A stretch of DNA of 64,000 bases from Auriscalpium vulgare (Eukaryota; Basidiomycota; Agaricomycetes; Russulales; Auriscalpiaceae): NCBI GenBank assembly GCA_019915015.1, contig JAHBBC010000006.1, forward strand, positions 310,001-374,000, read 5' to 3'. Made by a program: the position numbers and the translations under genes. The notes under the pieces are model-generated. The model worked only from the letters and a program-made list of their open reading frames with translations, was not told where the DNA came from and did not search any database. Shown piece after piece: positions 1 to 10,141 of this stretch; the first letter of the stretch is position 1, and every line of letters starts with the position of its first letter.

Positions 1-865
1 GCGTATAAGTAACGGCGAGCGGTTTGCCAGAAAGCGTGCGGTACTCTTCAAAGACCTGGTTGAAGGTCTGGGAGGAAGTTAGCGCGGTGGCGGTGGATGA
101 GTTTAGAGGGGACGCGCCTTGCGTTCGCCCTCCAGGCGGAAGGCGCGGTTCTGCAGCTGCGCGGCAGGCAGCCGGGGGAACGTGTACGCGATGAAGCGCG
201 CGACGTCGCGCCGCGTCGTCCAGCTGATGGGTGCGTTGCCGTCGCCCGCGACCGTCACCTTCCCGCTCGCGATATCCAGACCAAGGAACCTGCGCACGCT
301 CAGTTGCCATACATGGTCAGGGCAGCAAGGACGACGTACGAAATCCACACGAAGTCGGAGAGCGGGCCCGTGTAGAACAGCGCGTACGGGAGCCCGAGCT
401 CTTTCAAGAGCGCGACGGTCTCCGCCTTGACGGGCGCCGGGCCGTCTGGGGCCGAGTCGCTGGGGTCGCCAAACTCGGACGGCGCGAACAGCTGCACGCC
501 CGCCGCGTGGGCTGCCCGCGCGGCGAGGTTCTGCTGTGGGATGGCGCCGGCAGGCAGCGTCGAGATGACGACGTGGACACCAGTGAGTGCGGCGGTGAGC
601 GCAGCGCTGTCGGCGTAGTCGACGGGGACGATGGTGGCACCGGCGAGGGCGAGCTTCGTCGCGTCGGCCTTCTTTGCGGAATCCTGATGACATCGAAAGT
701 GGATGAGAGGGGTGTGTGCAGTGAGGAAAATTTATTACCCACCGGACGTGTGAAGATGAGGACGTCGTCGATCGTCCCGGCAGCTTTCTCTTTGAGTAGC
801 TCTTCAGCGACGAAGGTGCCTATGTTGCCTGCGCCGAGAACGACGAACTTTTTGAATCCTGACAT
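1..865 (-). CDS. NmrA-like NAD(P)-binding reductase, 3' end beyond window
   Basis: Four exons are visible: 865-743, 683-340, 289-118 and 67-1 (runs off the window). The protein opens with a Rossmann dinucleotide loop (VVLGAGNIG, residues 8-16). It continues with an NmrA/isoflavone-reductase-like core: VISTLPAGAIPQQNL, then LFAPSEFGDPS, then a 'GDG..ISWTTRRDVARF' stretch. Family members bind NAD(P)(H) and act as small-molecule reductases or redox-sensing regulators in the cytosol; the substrate cannot be told from sequence. The third intron (117-68) can only be spliced in frame as GC-AG; introns 1 and 2 are GT-AG. The start is the first ATG of the ORF, about 60 bp downstream of a TATA-like box. 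Family assignment is firm, exact function unknown. Confidence 0.85.
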
Positions 866-922
866 TGCGTGAAGTTGTTGATAGAGGGAGTGAGTGTTGG
901 TGCATATAGGAGACGTTGTCCC

Positions 923-930
923 TATTTATA
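923..930 (-). promoter_or_regulatory. TATA-like box of the NmrA-like gene
   Basis: TATAAATA on the minus strand, 58 bp upstream of the ATG at 865. Position and sequence fit a core promoter; no transcript evidence. Confidence 0.45.
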
Positions 931-1711
931 CGCACGAAGCTATAGGGCTCGGACATGGCATCGGGATGGCGGTCGGATGTGCAGTTGAACAGACCCAAAT
1001 GGCTGCCCGAGGGATCGCCGAGGTTGCCTCCTACGCGTCGCCGGTGCGCTAGTCATGCGACCTGTTGATTTGAATATTGACAATAGACAAATCTGCTTCA
1101 CCGATGGAGATGAAGCTGGGGCCGCAAAGTGTCGGGTTTGAGACATTGGCGACTATGCAGGCCGCGATATTCTATGATTAAAGGCGAAGCAGCCGTCGTG
1201 CTTGAAAACATAGGAGTGGACATCGCGTCCGGTTCGGGGGTCGATAGTAAGCACCCACCCATGAGCCTTCTGATTCGCGGTAGGCGACAAACGGCCAGAA
1301 AGAACGGATCCTGTATGTCAGCGCCTTCCCAAGCATTTTGCAGCGCAAGTGGGGCAAATCGGGGCAAACCGTCAGACTGCGCAAGACCAATCAAAGCCAA
1401 GACTGATATCGACGCAGTGAGAGACTACTCTAGCCCTGTCAGCTCCGGTTACCGTAGGCTGCCAGAGAGGCCGTCGATGATGGCGGATTTTCCGGCGCTA
1501 AGATATGCTCGCTAGTTCCAATGGTTCTGACTCCAGCGAGGTCGGCAAGGGTATATGGACGAGAACCGCGAGGGTGGGCTGCAGCCTTGCAGGCCTACCG
1601 CAGAGCGACTTCAAGGCAGCGAAGGATGAAGTTGAGAGCGAGGTCGCAATCGGCAGTAGCCGAGACGTTCTTTGCCGGGCTTGCCGACTCTTGACTTCGC
1701 CGCTCACCACC
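931..1711. other. Intergenic region between divergent genes
   Basis: Shared upstream region of the NmrA-like gene (minus) and the uS7m gene (plus). Short ORFs occur on both strands, but none has a recognisable domain or splice structure. The plus-strand frame of uS7m stays open back to about 1505, but that extension lacks targeting-peptide character and is treated as 5' UTR. Confidence 0.5.
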
Positions 1712-2384
1712 ATGCTGTCGCCAATACGACATGCTGCACGTCGCTCAATCCTCGCATTATCACGGCCAATGGCGACTGCGACGGCCTCCACTTCATCGGC
1801 CGCCCCCACGGGTGCCATAGAGACGATGCTACCTGGCTTCGCCTCTGCCCCGCCAAAGCCAACTCTGCTGCGTGCCGCCCCTGGCCAGCCCATCCTGCTC
1901 GACATCCCCCCCGTCGAGGACCCGCTCCTCCAATACCTCGCGAACAAAATCCAAAAGCACGGCAAGCGGAAGCAGGCCGCGCGCATCGTGTCGCGCACGC
2001 TGCTCTGGCTGCACACGCTCACGCGCGCGCCGCCGCTGCCTATCGTGCGCGAGGCCATCTTCGCTGCGTCGCCCGCGGTGCGCAGCTTGAATCACCGCCA
2101 CGGCGCGAAGACCGTGGCGCGGCCCATCGCGCTGGGGGAGAAGCAGCGCACGCGGTACGCCGTCGACTGGATTTTGAAAACGGTCAAGGAGAAGAAGAAC
2201 GGGCAGACCCTGGAGGAGCGGCTGGCGCGGGAGCTGATAGCGGTGTTGAACGGGGACAGCCGGGTGCTGCAGAAGAAGGAGGAGGCGCATAGGTTTGCGA
2301 TGGTGAACAGGTATGTCGCGCCAGCTGTCGATGTCCGGCTTGTCTGACAGCGCACGCAGAGGAAATGCAGAGGCGCGCACATAA
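1712..2384 (+). CDS. Mitochondrial small-subunit ribosomal protein uS7m
   Basis: Two exons (1712-2310, 2360-2384), 207 aa. The uS7 core is clear: HGKRKQAARIVSRTL, then PIVREAIFAASP, a GAKTVARPI segment, and the C-terminal KKEEAHRFAMVNR that contacts 16S-type rRNA and mS components in the 30S-like head. The first ~45 residues are Arg/Ser/Ala-rich (MLSPIRHAARRSILALSR), typical of a mitochondrial presequence. The start is the ATG in CACCACCATGC context; the in-frame upstream extension was rejected. A 49-bp GT-AG intron with a TCTGAC branch-like site splits an Arg codon and changes the last residues to RGNAEART. Unspliced, the frame would end at 2347 with a different tail. The intron is inferred, not proven. 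Confidence 0.88.
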
Positions 2385-2513
2385 TGAATGTGGCTAGCTG
2401 CAGATATCTACAGTCTCATTCAATGCATGACTCAGTCAACTCCATTATCCATCCTACGCCTCTAGGCTATGTACGCCACCTGCACCCGTAGTCAACCTGC
2501 GCTCGTCGTAATA

Positions 2514-4121
2514 TCAGTGACGTTTCCGTCTTTTACGACCTGCCTCGTTTCCCTCTGTCTGCTCGACTTCGCCACCATCTGCCAGTAGCGATACAGCCTT
2601 TGTGACGGCCTGCCTTCGCACCTTCTCAGGCACCTGCCCCCAATATATCTCTTCCTTCATGCCCTGCAGCAACTCCACCGTCATAGGCTTGTCTGAACGC
2701 GCACCCGTCGTGTCGAGCGCCTCAGATTGCGCTGTGGGATGACTTGCGAAATGTGATACCAGGTGCTGTGAGTGCGCAGGTGTCGCAAGACGCAAGTAGC
2801 ACTAGGAGCACGGTGTCAGCATATTACAAGGAATGTAGGCGTCTGACGTACTGTGTCGAGGCCCTTGGTGTAGTCCACGTAGTCGAGCCCGTCGGAAGCC
2901 GGACTAGCATGATTCCGAAAGGCGGCAGAAAACAGAGAACGGAGTGTGGTTTTGTTCGTCTCATGATGGACGTGGCGCACAAAGACGACGCAGTCGGGGG
3001 GATACGGCGCGGAGGCGGTCAGTGTTGACACTGTCGGGGGTTCCTGTCGCAAGCGCGATGGTTCAGGGATATGTACCGCCGCTGTAACTGATGGAGCCGC
3101 TCGAGACACGGGATGCGTCGACTCCGCCGCCTGAGCGAGGAGTTTCTGTCGATACGCGGCATACTCGTCCTGAAGCTGATCCCAGCGCGTCTTCGACAGT
3201 GTCCGCAGTCCCGACTTCGCGGCTTCTTGTGCCTCTTCCGAGGTGCTGATATTTTCGATGGTTGGAAGGTCCCATGGCCAGGCAGAGAGCAGCTGGTTGA
3301 CGTCGGTGACTTGGGAGAGCGTCACGAGAGCGAAGCCTTTGCACTTTGGAACATTGTTTGGCTCATCTTGAAAATGCGGAGGAAATAAGATGACCTGAAC
3401 GCGCCGCGAATCCGCGTGTCCGGTTGCACCATCTAGTAAGGTGCTAAGGAGGAGCGCGACGCCCGCTGTTGAGCGGTGCGACATCGGGATGTTCTCCTGG
3501 TCAATATAGTCAGCGACAGAACACGGATGAACAAGTCGTGACGCACAATATAAAGCATCCTCGACTGCCAGTACGCCCTTGTAAACCCCTCAAAGCGCTG
3601 GACGACTTCCTCCCAATCCCTGCGCCGGATCTCGTATCCACCTGCGCCACGGTCATGCCGACTCGGGCGCGCCACGTTGACAACAATTACGCGCACGTCG
3701 TACGCGTCGTTCGCATGAGGGCGAAGCGACTTTATCACGGCGGCCTCTGAGTAGTTTGTGCCTGCGAACGGTGCGGTACGCAGCAGCGCGCTGAGATGAA
3801 CAACTTGTATAACCATCAATCGAGTCCGAAAGGCGAGGAGTTGCGGCACTTACACCCTTCGCGGTTTGGATCGCGTAGACTGGGGTCGGTCCATAGCGCA
3901 TGTTCGGAGAGTGCGAGAGAGACGAGGAAGGCGGGGGCTTTGTCTGGGGTTGCATCCTGGCTGGATGTTTGGCGCGCGACGGAACTAGGAGGTGCAGGAT
4001 GAACAGCGTGTGGCCGCGAGCTACCCTCTGCTACCACCGTCGCGGGCACGGTTGGGCCTGCATTTCGCGAGCCGGTACTCTTTCCTTTCGCAACTGCTCG
4101 GGGAAGAAAGAATGTCGACAT
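2514..4121 (-). CDS. La-related protein 7-like RNA-binding protein (La module, RRM, xRRM)
   Basis: Four exons (4121-3854, 3803-3547, 3496-2852, 2801-2514), phases consistent, about 485 aa. Residues ~60-128 resemble a La motif (SEHALWTDPSLRDPN, then GFVHLSALL). RRM1 starts near 170 (RMLYIENIP), and a C-terminal RRM runs ~335-455 (CVVFVRHVH, LDYVDYTKGLDTCYLRL, YWGQVPEKVRRQAV), ending in a basic tail (GRKRRKRH). La, RRM and C-terminal xRRM in this order is the layout of LARP7/p65/Pof8 proteins, which bind U-tailed nuclear RNAs such as 7SK, telomerase RNA or U6. Nuclear location is expected from the basic tail. RNA partner inferred by family only. A fragment of this gene is found inside the mobile element at 32.1 kb. 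Confidence 0.82.
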
Positions 4122-4384
4122 TCCTGTGAGGACAGAGTCGCGTCGGTCCTCGGACTACCCGTTATAGCTTCCACCACGTGATTGCCAACACTCGGACCGC
4201 TCCCCCGGGCCAGAGAGTCGACCATCATGTTAGCAGCCGCCTGCTCGCGCAACACACCGCGCACCGGACAGGACGCGGCCAGTTGAACCCGTTCCACGTC
4301 GCCGTTCTCGTCTCACCGGCGCGTGTCGTGCTCAGCATATCCTCGTCTAAATCTAATCGTCAATACTTAGAAGCGCTATACTAG
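4122..4384. other. Intergenic, upstream of LARP7-like gene
   Basis: No gene or repeat recognised. Homology to the second copy of the segmental duplication begins near 4385. Confidence 0.4.
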
Positions 4385-4601
4385 CGCTGCCTTCAATGGC
4401 CTGCCTCATGTCCACCACGCCAACACAGACCGTCCTCGCCTTCCCTCCACTTCCATCTCCATTCGCGCCGTACGCGAGCCTGACCAACGAGTCGCGACGG
4501 CATGACTGCGGCTCCCGTTTGGCCAGAGAACGGACCTGGCACTAAGTATCTACAGGGGCGACGGCGACCCGTCGCCATCCCCCTTTCCGCGCCCCTATGG
4601 T

Positions 4602-6730
4602 ATGGTTTCGACGGTTTCTGGACGTCAGGAACGCGAGCTCGAGATCGCCCATGGCGAGCCGCCAGGGCATGTCCCCGGCAACTGGTTACCGGACGTCGGG
4701 CAGGCATATTCGAGCACATCCGCACACGAGCGTGACCTCCCCCCACTCCCAGAGCAGGATCTGGGCACAGATCCTCTCATCCTCATACTCGTTGCGCGCC
4801 AGATGCTTGAAGAGACACTGCGCCCTGACCCGTTCCGTTATTCCGCCGACCACGCTGCTATTCCCACATGAGGTCAAAGTGTGTCGCAGTCCGTGCGTAG
4901 CCCGGTAGCTGCTCTATATCCCGACTCGGAGCAGCAGCCAGGCCCACGCTGGATTCGGACGTCGCGCTGCCTTTGCAGGACCAAACGCAGTTACCGCACG
5001 AGGTCCAGGACTTCAATTTCGCATGCATGGAGCAGTTCATCGCAGAGGAGAAGGAGTGGCAACGGCAGTTCGAATTGAACAACCCCACGGACGCGCACCA
5101 GCTTCCCGCTATTCCTACTGTCCTGGACAGGCCGGCGCGCAATCCTCGACCCCTGGCCCCGCGCAGTCTGGGCGACGGCAGGAAGCCGCTATTCCAGGGC
5201 AGCGTATTGTGGCCATTCCGGAAGGCGCGTCTCCACGGCGCAGGGACACCGCTGAGCTCCGACGTGTTGCACGAGGACGTTACCGTAACGATAGGCACGA
5301 GCGAAGCCCGTATTCGACCTTACCGCTTCTCATTTTACTCGAGCGCACTCGCGGCGACGATCCACGCGCGGAGTCTCGCAGAGCTGACAGCAGAAGGGCA
5401 GTCCTTCCAGGACTTGTTTTCAGAACAAATCGCTCCGGGTTCAGGACCAGGGTCAGCCGCGCACGCGAGCGGGAACGGGGGAGTTGAGACGACGAGCACG
5501 GTCGACGGTGGGAGCACGGTCAGCGGTGGGAGCAAGGTCGGCGATGGGAGCAGAGTGTGGTGGCTCGATGTGCTCTCACCAACGGACGCGGAGATGCGGG
5601 TGCTGGGCCAGGTACGTCTGCGTGTTGTGGCTTGCAATCAACGCTGATATGCGCACGGGACAGGTGTTCGGCATACATCCGCTGACGTTGGAGGATATCC
5701 AGATGGAGGAGGCACACGAGAAGATTCAGCTATTCCAGACGTACTACCTGGTATGCTTCCGGGGCTTTGATCAGGACCCGTACAGCCCAACGTACCTCGA
5801 GCCGCTGAACATGTACTTCGTGTTCCGCGAGGGCATTCTCTCGGTGAGTGAGATCTTTACCTCACTCTGATTTTCTGCGCTGACGATGATCGGTCGCGCA
5901 ATTGCAGTTCCACTTCCGCCCCACGCCTCACCCGCAGAATGTGCGCCGTCGCATCGAACAACTGAAGAATTTTATCAGCGTAACCTCCGACTGGATATCG
6001 TATGCCCTCATAGACGACATCACAGATTCGTTTGTGCTGCTCTTCCGGAGCCTCGAATACGAAGTCGATCGCATCGATGAGCTTATCCTCATTTCGAAGA
6101 AGACAGAAAACGACATGCTGCGGAGGTGTGCCATACTGTTTTCTCCTGCGTGGCCAAGTTCATTGAGCTCCTCTGCATCGATCAGGATCGGCGTATGCTG
6201 GAAGAAGGTCATGGGTCTCATACGACTGATGAGAAACAAGGGCGATGTTGTCAAGAAACCTCGCGAAGAGGTGTAACGAAAATTTGAGTGTTGCACAGAC
6301 CTCCGACATCGTACGTCTCTTTCCTGCCGTAGGCTTCCGAGGACCACTTTGACGAGCCGTACGCCAGGGCTTGTACCTCGCCGACGTCGAGGACCATCTG
6401 ATCACGATGACGCAGAACCTGTCTCACTACGAGAAAGTTCTTTCGCGCGCTCACGCAAACTACCTCGCCAAGGTCGGCGTTGGGAAGAAGGGCGGGAAGA
6501 ACCAGGTCGGTGACGTGTTGCAGATGCCTGGCGACTCAGAATCGCTTCTGGCACTGGATGTCGACGGTCCGTCCTTGCGAACCCATGCGGCGCGAGGTAT
6601 GGGGAGTCAGCTGAGTGTCGTGTCAAATATGACCGAGCTCTCGTTAGTGAAGTTGATCAAATCCCAGTGGTCACGGAAATCTCGCAATAACTTCTCTATG
6701 ACCTCTCCTGGTGCTCCGAACCTGCGGTAG
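4602..6730 (+). pseudogene. CorA/ALR-like Mg2+ transporter-domain pseudogene
   Basis: Degenerate copy of the gene at 10461-12559. The N-terminal frame (4602-4871) hits a stop, and the reading then moves through other frames before rejoining the conserved frame near 4973. The core exons are recognisable with the same introns: to 5635, 5688-5844, 5908-onward, and later from 6370. Damage visible against the intact copy: loss of one codon in YFIVFREG (here YFVFREG) and a one-base insertion near 6250 (AAGAAACCT versus AAGGACCT) that stops the frame at GTG TAA. Like the intact copy it has no membrane segments. The very high identity in the middle suggests recent gene conversion. Confidence 0.85.
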
Positions 6731-6889
6731 GGACGTGATCTGTCTTCGCTTGCCCTGCTGACCGTAGTTGAGTTCATATATCTGCCTCAAGGTTCGATTG
6801 TATTTCATGCTTGAATTTGATGGACTGGCTACTGGCGCATGTTTCGAACGAACGGTAAATTTATATTCACCAAAGGCTAGAAAAGCAAA

Positions 6890-7054
6890 GGCGTAGCAGA
6901 AAGCGTGCTGATTAGGAACGTACAGTCCATGGCCTTCTGCGTGCAGGAGGAGGAGAGCGTGGCCTTCGACCTCGACATCGACCGCCTGTCGCGGTGCGAG
7001 CGGCCACGTTCGCCCCAACCAGGGAGCGGCCGTCTGTCCCACATCGCGATCGTG
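6890..7054 (-). pseudogene. Remnant of SAP18 3' end
   Basis: The minus strand reads a short Arg/Ser/Gly tail (NVAARTATGG, then SPPPARRR) matching the C-terminus of the complete SAP18 gene at 12750-13760. It marks the far end of the segmental duplication; the SAP18 core domain is absent. Confidence 0.75.
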
Positions 7055-7279
7055 ACACTTCTTCTTTATCATTGTTGGCTACTTTGGCGAGACTGACAGA
7101 CGAGGCCTGAGTGGCAGGCAAGTGAAAGGTAAGTACTGTAACACTCAGGCTGTATTCTACTCTTCAAGTCCGGCAATAATTTCCTCGACGACACATATAC
7201 CAGAATGGGATAAAGCATATCATCCCGCGGACATCCACCGCCTCCTTGAACATTTGGAAATCCCCTTCCATCACATGCT

Positions 7280-9662
7280 CTACTTGGAGTCGCTATATTC
7301 TGCATCGATGATGGACGCCACACGCTCGCCCACGATGTACACCGGAATCTGAGGGTGCGAGGAGAGGGCGTAGGGCTATGAGACAACCAATCAGATCCTT
7401 TCCCATAATTGAAAGCTTGCTTTGTCCTTACGAAGATGCTGGCGTCGGCGACGCGCAGGCTGCGGACGCCTTTGACCTTCAGGTCTGGGTCCACCACGCC
7501 GCCGGAGGCACCTTTCGCGGAGATGGCAGCCGTCGCTGAAACATACGGTCAGCCACGTCCACGGGAGATGGAAGGAAATAAATTACAGGTCGGATGCCAC
7601 GCACTCACTGAAAACGTCTGTCAGAGAAGATTCACACATGCGTCTCTGATAGACTCACTGGTACTCGAACGGATGTAGTCCTTTATCTCGTCATCCGTCT
7701 GCGCTTCAGCAAACGCACCCCACTCCTTAAACCCGTAGGGTTTGAAAGCCGGTGCCTGCACATATTCTCTAATCTTCTTTATTGCTGTTAGAAACGAGTC
7801 ATAGTCAGTGCTGGTCATCGAGAAACCCAAAGGGGCGTTACACACATTGAAACAGCACATGTCCATCAAATTCTTCAGCAATGTAGTTCGGGTCCACCGA
7901 CGGTGGCGTGAACGGGTCGTTCGACCTTAACGTGACCGTGCCGTGCGAAATCGGCGTCATGTTCACCGTCACGATGGTGAAGAAGTTGCCCGCGCCCGGA
8001 TCGGGAATCGCAGCGTCGACGAACCCGTCGCCAATGAGTAACTCGTAGTGAGGAGTCTGCGGACCTGCGGACGGGTCATTCACACTGCGCTCGGACAAGT
8101 CAGACTCTCGGACCCGGAAGAAGCCAGCCGCCAGCGCGAGAGGGTTCGTCAGAGGTCCCGTCTGCTTCGTGCCAAATTGCTCTTGCGCGGCAGCACCGGC
8201 AGCTGTGTCGCGACTGATCTGGTCTCTCGTCTCAATGGTATCGACCGTCCACTGCGCAGGTGACCGTCAGACGATCCGGAATGTGGCAGCCATAATCCGA
8301 CAAAAACGAACCTTGTTGAACAGTGCGGGATGATCTTGCAGATTCTTCCCGACTTCTGGGAGGTCCTTCACGACAGGTATACCGAGCGCGTCGAGGGAAG
8401 CGCTGTCTCCAATGCCGGACAGCAAGAGCAACTTCGCAGAACCGACGCTGCCCGACGACACGATGACCTCCTTGTCGGCTTTAACTTCGAATCTAGGTGC
8501 TAGAATAGGTCTCTATGTTGGTCACCTCGCGATAGATCTTGATGAAAGAGCTTACCATCTGGCGCTGCTGTGAACTCGACGCCGCTCACGCGCGGCTCGG
8601 CGCCATCAGCAGAGGGGGCGAAAAGCAACCTAGTGACATGCACTCCGGAGACGAGGGTGAAGTTCGGGCGTCCGACAGCGGCTCTGACGTAGTTTCTCGA
8701 GGCGTTCCGATAACCTCCACCGAACGTCGAGGGCAACCACCCTACACCCAAGGGAGACCCAGAATTGAGATCCTTGTTGTATTCGAATCCGTCCACTTCA
8801 TCGACAGCTGGACAAGATAGGCGTGTGTGAGCGAGGCTTACAATTCCGAGGATTAAAAAGTGGACCAACCTTCGAAAATCTTCTTGTTGAATGGGGTTAC
8901 GTAGTTCGGGAGCGAGACGAGGATAGGGCCACTTGCGCCATGCACCTCCGGCTCGTAGTGCCCCGTGGTGTCATGTCCGTCCGTAGGTGGGACCCAGGTT
9001 TCCAGCTATAGCACTGTATGTGAGATTTCCGCTTGCACAATACCAACGCCACCCGAGACGTACCTTCTTCGCGAACGGAAGCACGGATTTCCACGACCAG
9101 CCATCGTCGCCGGTGATGCTAGCGATGCGATCCCAGTCTTCCGCGGAGCCGCGCTGGGCAAAACCGAAATTCACCTACATACCGATGCGCAATGAGTGAC
9201 AGTGTCGCGTGTGGAGACCTGGAGCTGACGCACGACGGACGTGCCTCCCACGCTCTTCCCAGTGGGGAACGGGATCGTGCGCCCGCCAAGCCCTGCCTGC
9301 GGCTCGACGAGGTTTGGCCAGATGAGATCGAGGTTCTGCGCCGCGCGGGCCCCCAGCAAGGGCACAATGGTCTCGACGACGCCGTCGTTGCTGTGCGCAG
9401 CAAATGAACGGTGGTCAGCTCTTGCCGATGCGCTGGTGGACGGGAAGCATATTTACCCCTGGCCAGCTTCAAGAACAAGGACCTTGAAGGCAGGATTCTC
9501 CGAAAGGCGGCTGGCTACTGTGGCGCCAGCGGTTCCAGCTGGGATAAGTCGGCATCAGGATCTGCTTCATGATGGGAAGAAAGAAAGGAGGAAATGCGCA
9601 CCTCCTACGATGATGAAGTCGTATGCTGTCTGCGCGATTGCTTCAAGATTGGGCGAAGTCAT
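7280..9662 (-). CDS. GMC-family FAD oxidoreductase with altered C-terminal active site
   Basis: Twelve exons in consistent phase: 9662-9602, 9538-9457, 9390-9234, 9174-9064, 9005-8870, 8807-8556, 8499-8312, 8251-7846, 7784-7659, 7607-7587, 7535-7432, 7348-7280. About 570 aa. FAD-binding loop VGAGTAG (residues 19-25, usually GGGTAG). Family motifs follow: [20 protein letters not shown], a TDGHDTTG loop, [17 protein letters not shown], and [19 protein letters not shown] enzymes of this group oxidise alcohols such as aryl alcohols, producing H2O2. The first catalytic His is kept (WHPTS, H511), but the usual HPVGTA is HPTSTA. The segment carrying the second catalytic His/Asn (HTQ) is missing: DASIF joins straight to IPVYIVGER. 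Exon 10 is only 21 bp. No signal peptide is seen. Probably expressed but catalytically doubtful. Confidence 0.85.
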
Positions 9663-10141
9663 GATTTAGGTGGGGTGTTCTTCTATCAACATCTCAGCTT
9701 TTATTGAGGGACCTAGATCAAAAAAGCAACGTCTCAGTTTCATGGGATAGGTCCTGACTGAGTGCTGAGACGGCTACATACTAGATCCGAGATGACCATG
9801 GCTGTCTCAGTCAGGAGGACCTCGTCTCTGTAACGAGCCAGCACTGGTGAGTCCGAGTCCGTTCACACCCACACCGAGTCAATCCGAGACTCAGACAAGT
9901 CTCTCAGTTCTGCTGATTCGGAGATGACAGAAACAAAGGGTGTGCTCCGAGCCAAGCGCATCCTCATAGTTTGCTCATAGTAGCAGCTGCGCAGCTGAGA
10001 GGGCAGGCTGTGACCAAGAACGATCGCAGTGTAGTCAGCGCCAGGCTCCTACAAGCGGGGATTGGGAAAAGTGATGACATGATGAGCTTTACACCAGACT
10101 CTTTTCTTTTCCAGCGCAATTAGATTTGGCACGCCGCGTTC
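9663..10141. other. Intergenic
   Basis: Upstream of the GMC gene. Contains loosely repeated GAGTCCGAG/CTCAGTC-type words (9750-9925) but no gene, tRNA or ordered repeat that I can support. Confidence 0.4.

Larger units (their letters stand above)
4385..7054. repeat. Segmental duplication, copy A (broken)
   Basis: About 2.67 kb in direct orientation matching 10142-12931. It spans the CorA-domain gene and the 3' end of SAP18. Outer parts have diverged, but the interval around 5100-5710 is nearly identical to 10920-11530; the antisense reading of 5335-5637 is residue-for-residue the same as 11159-11461. Confidence 0.9.
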
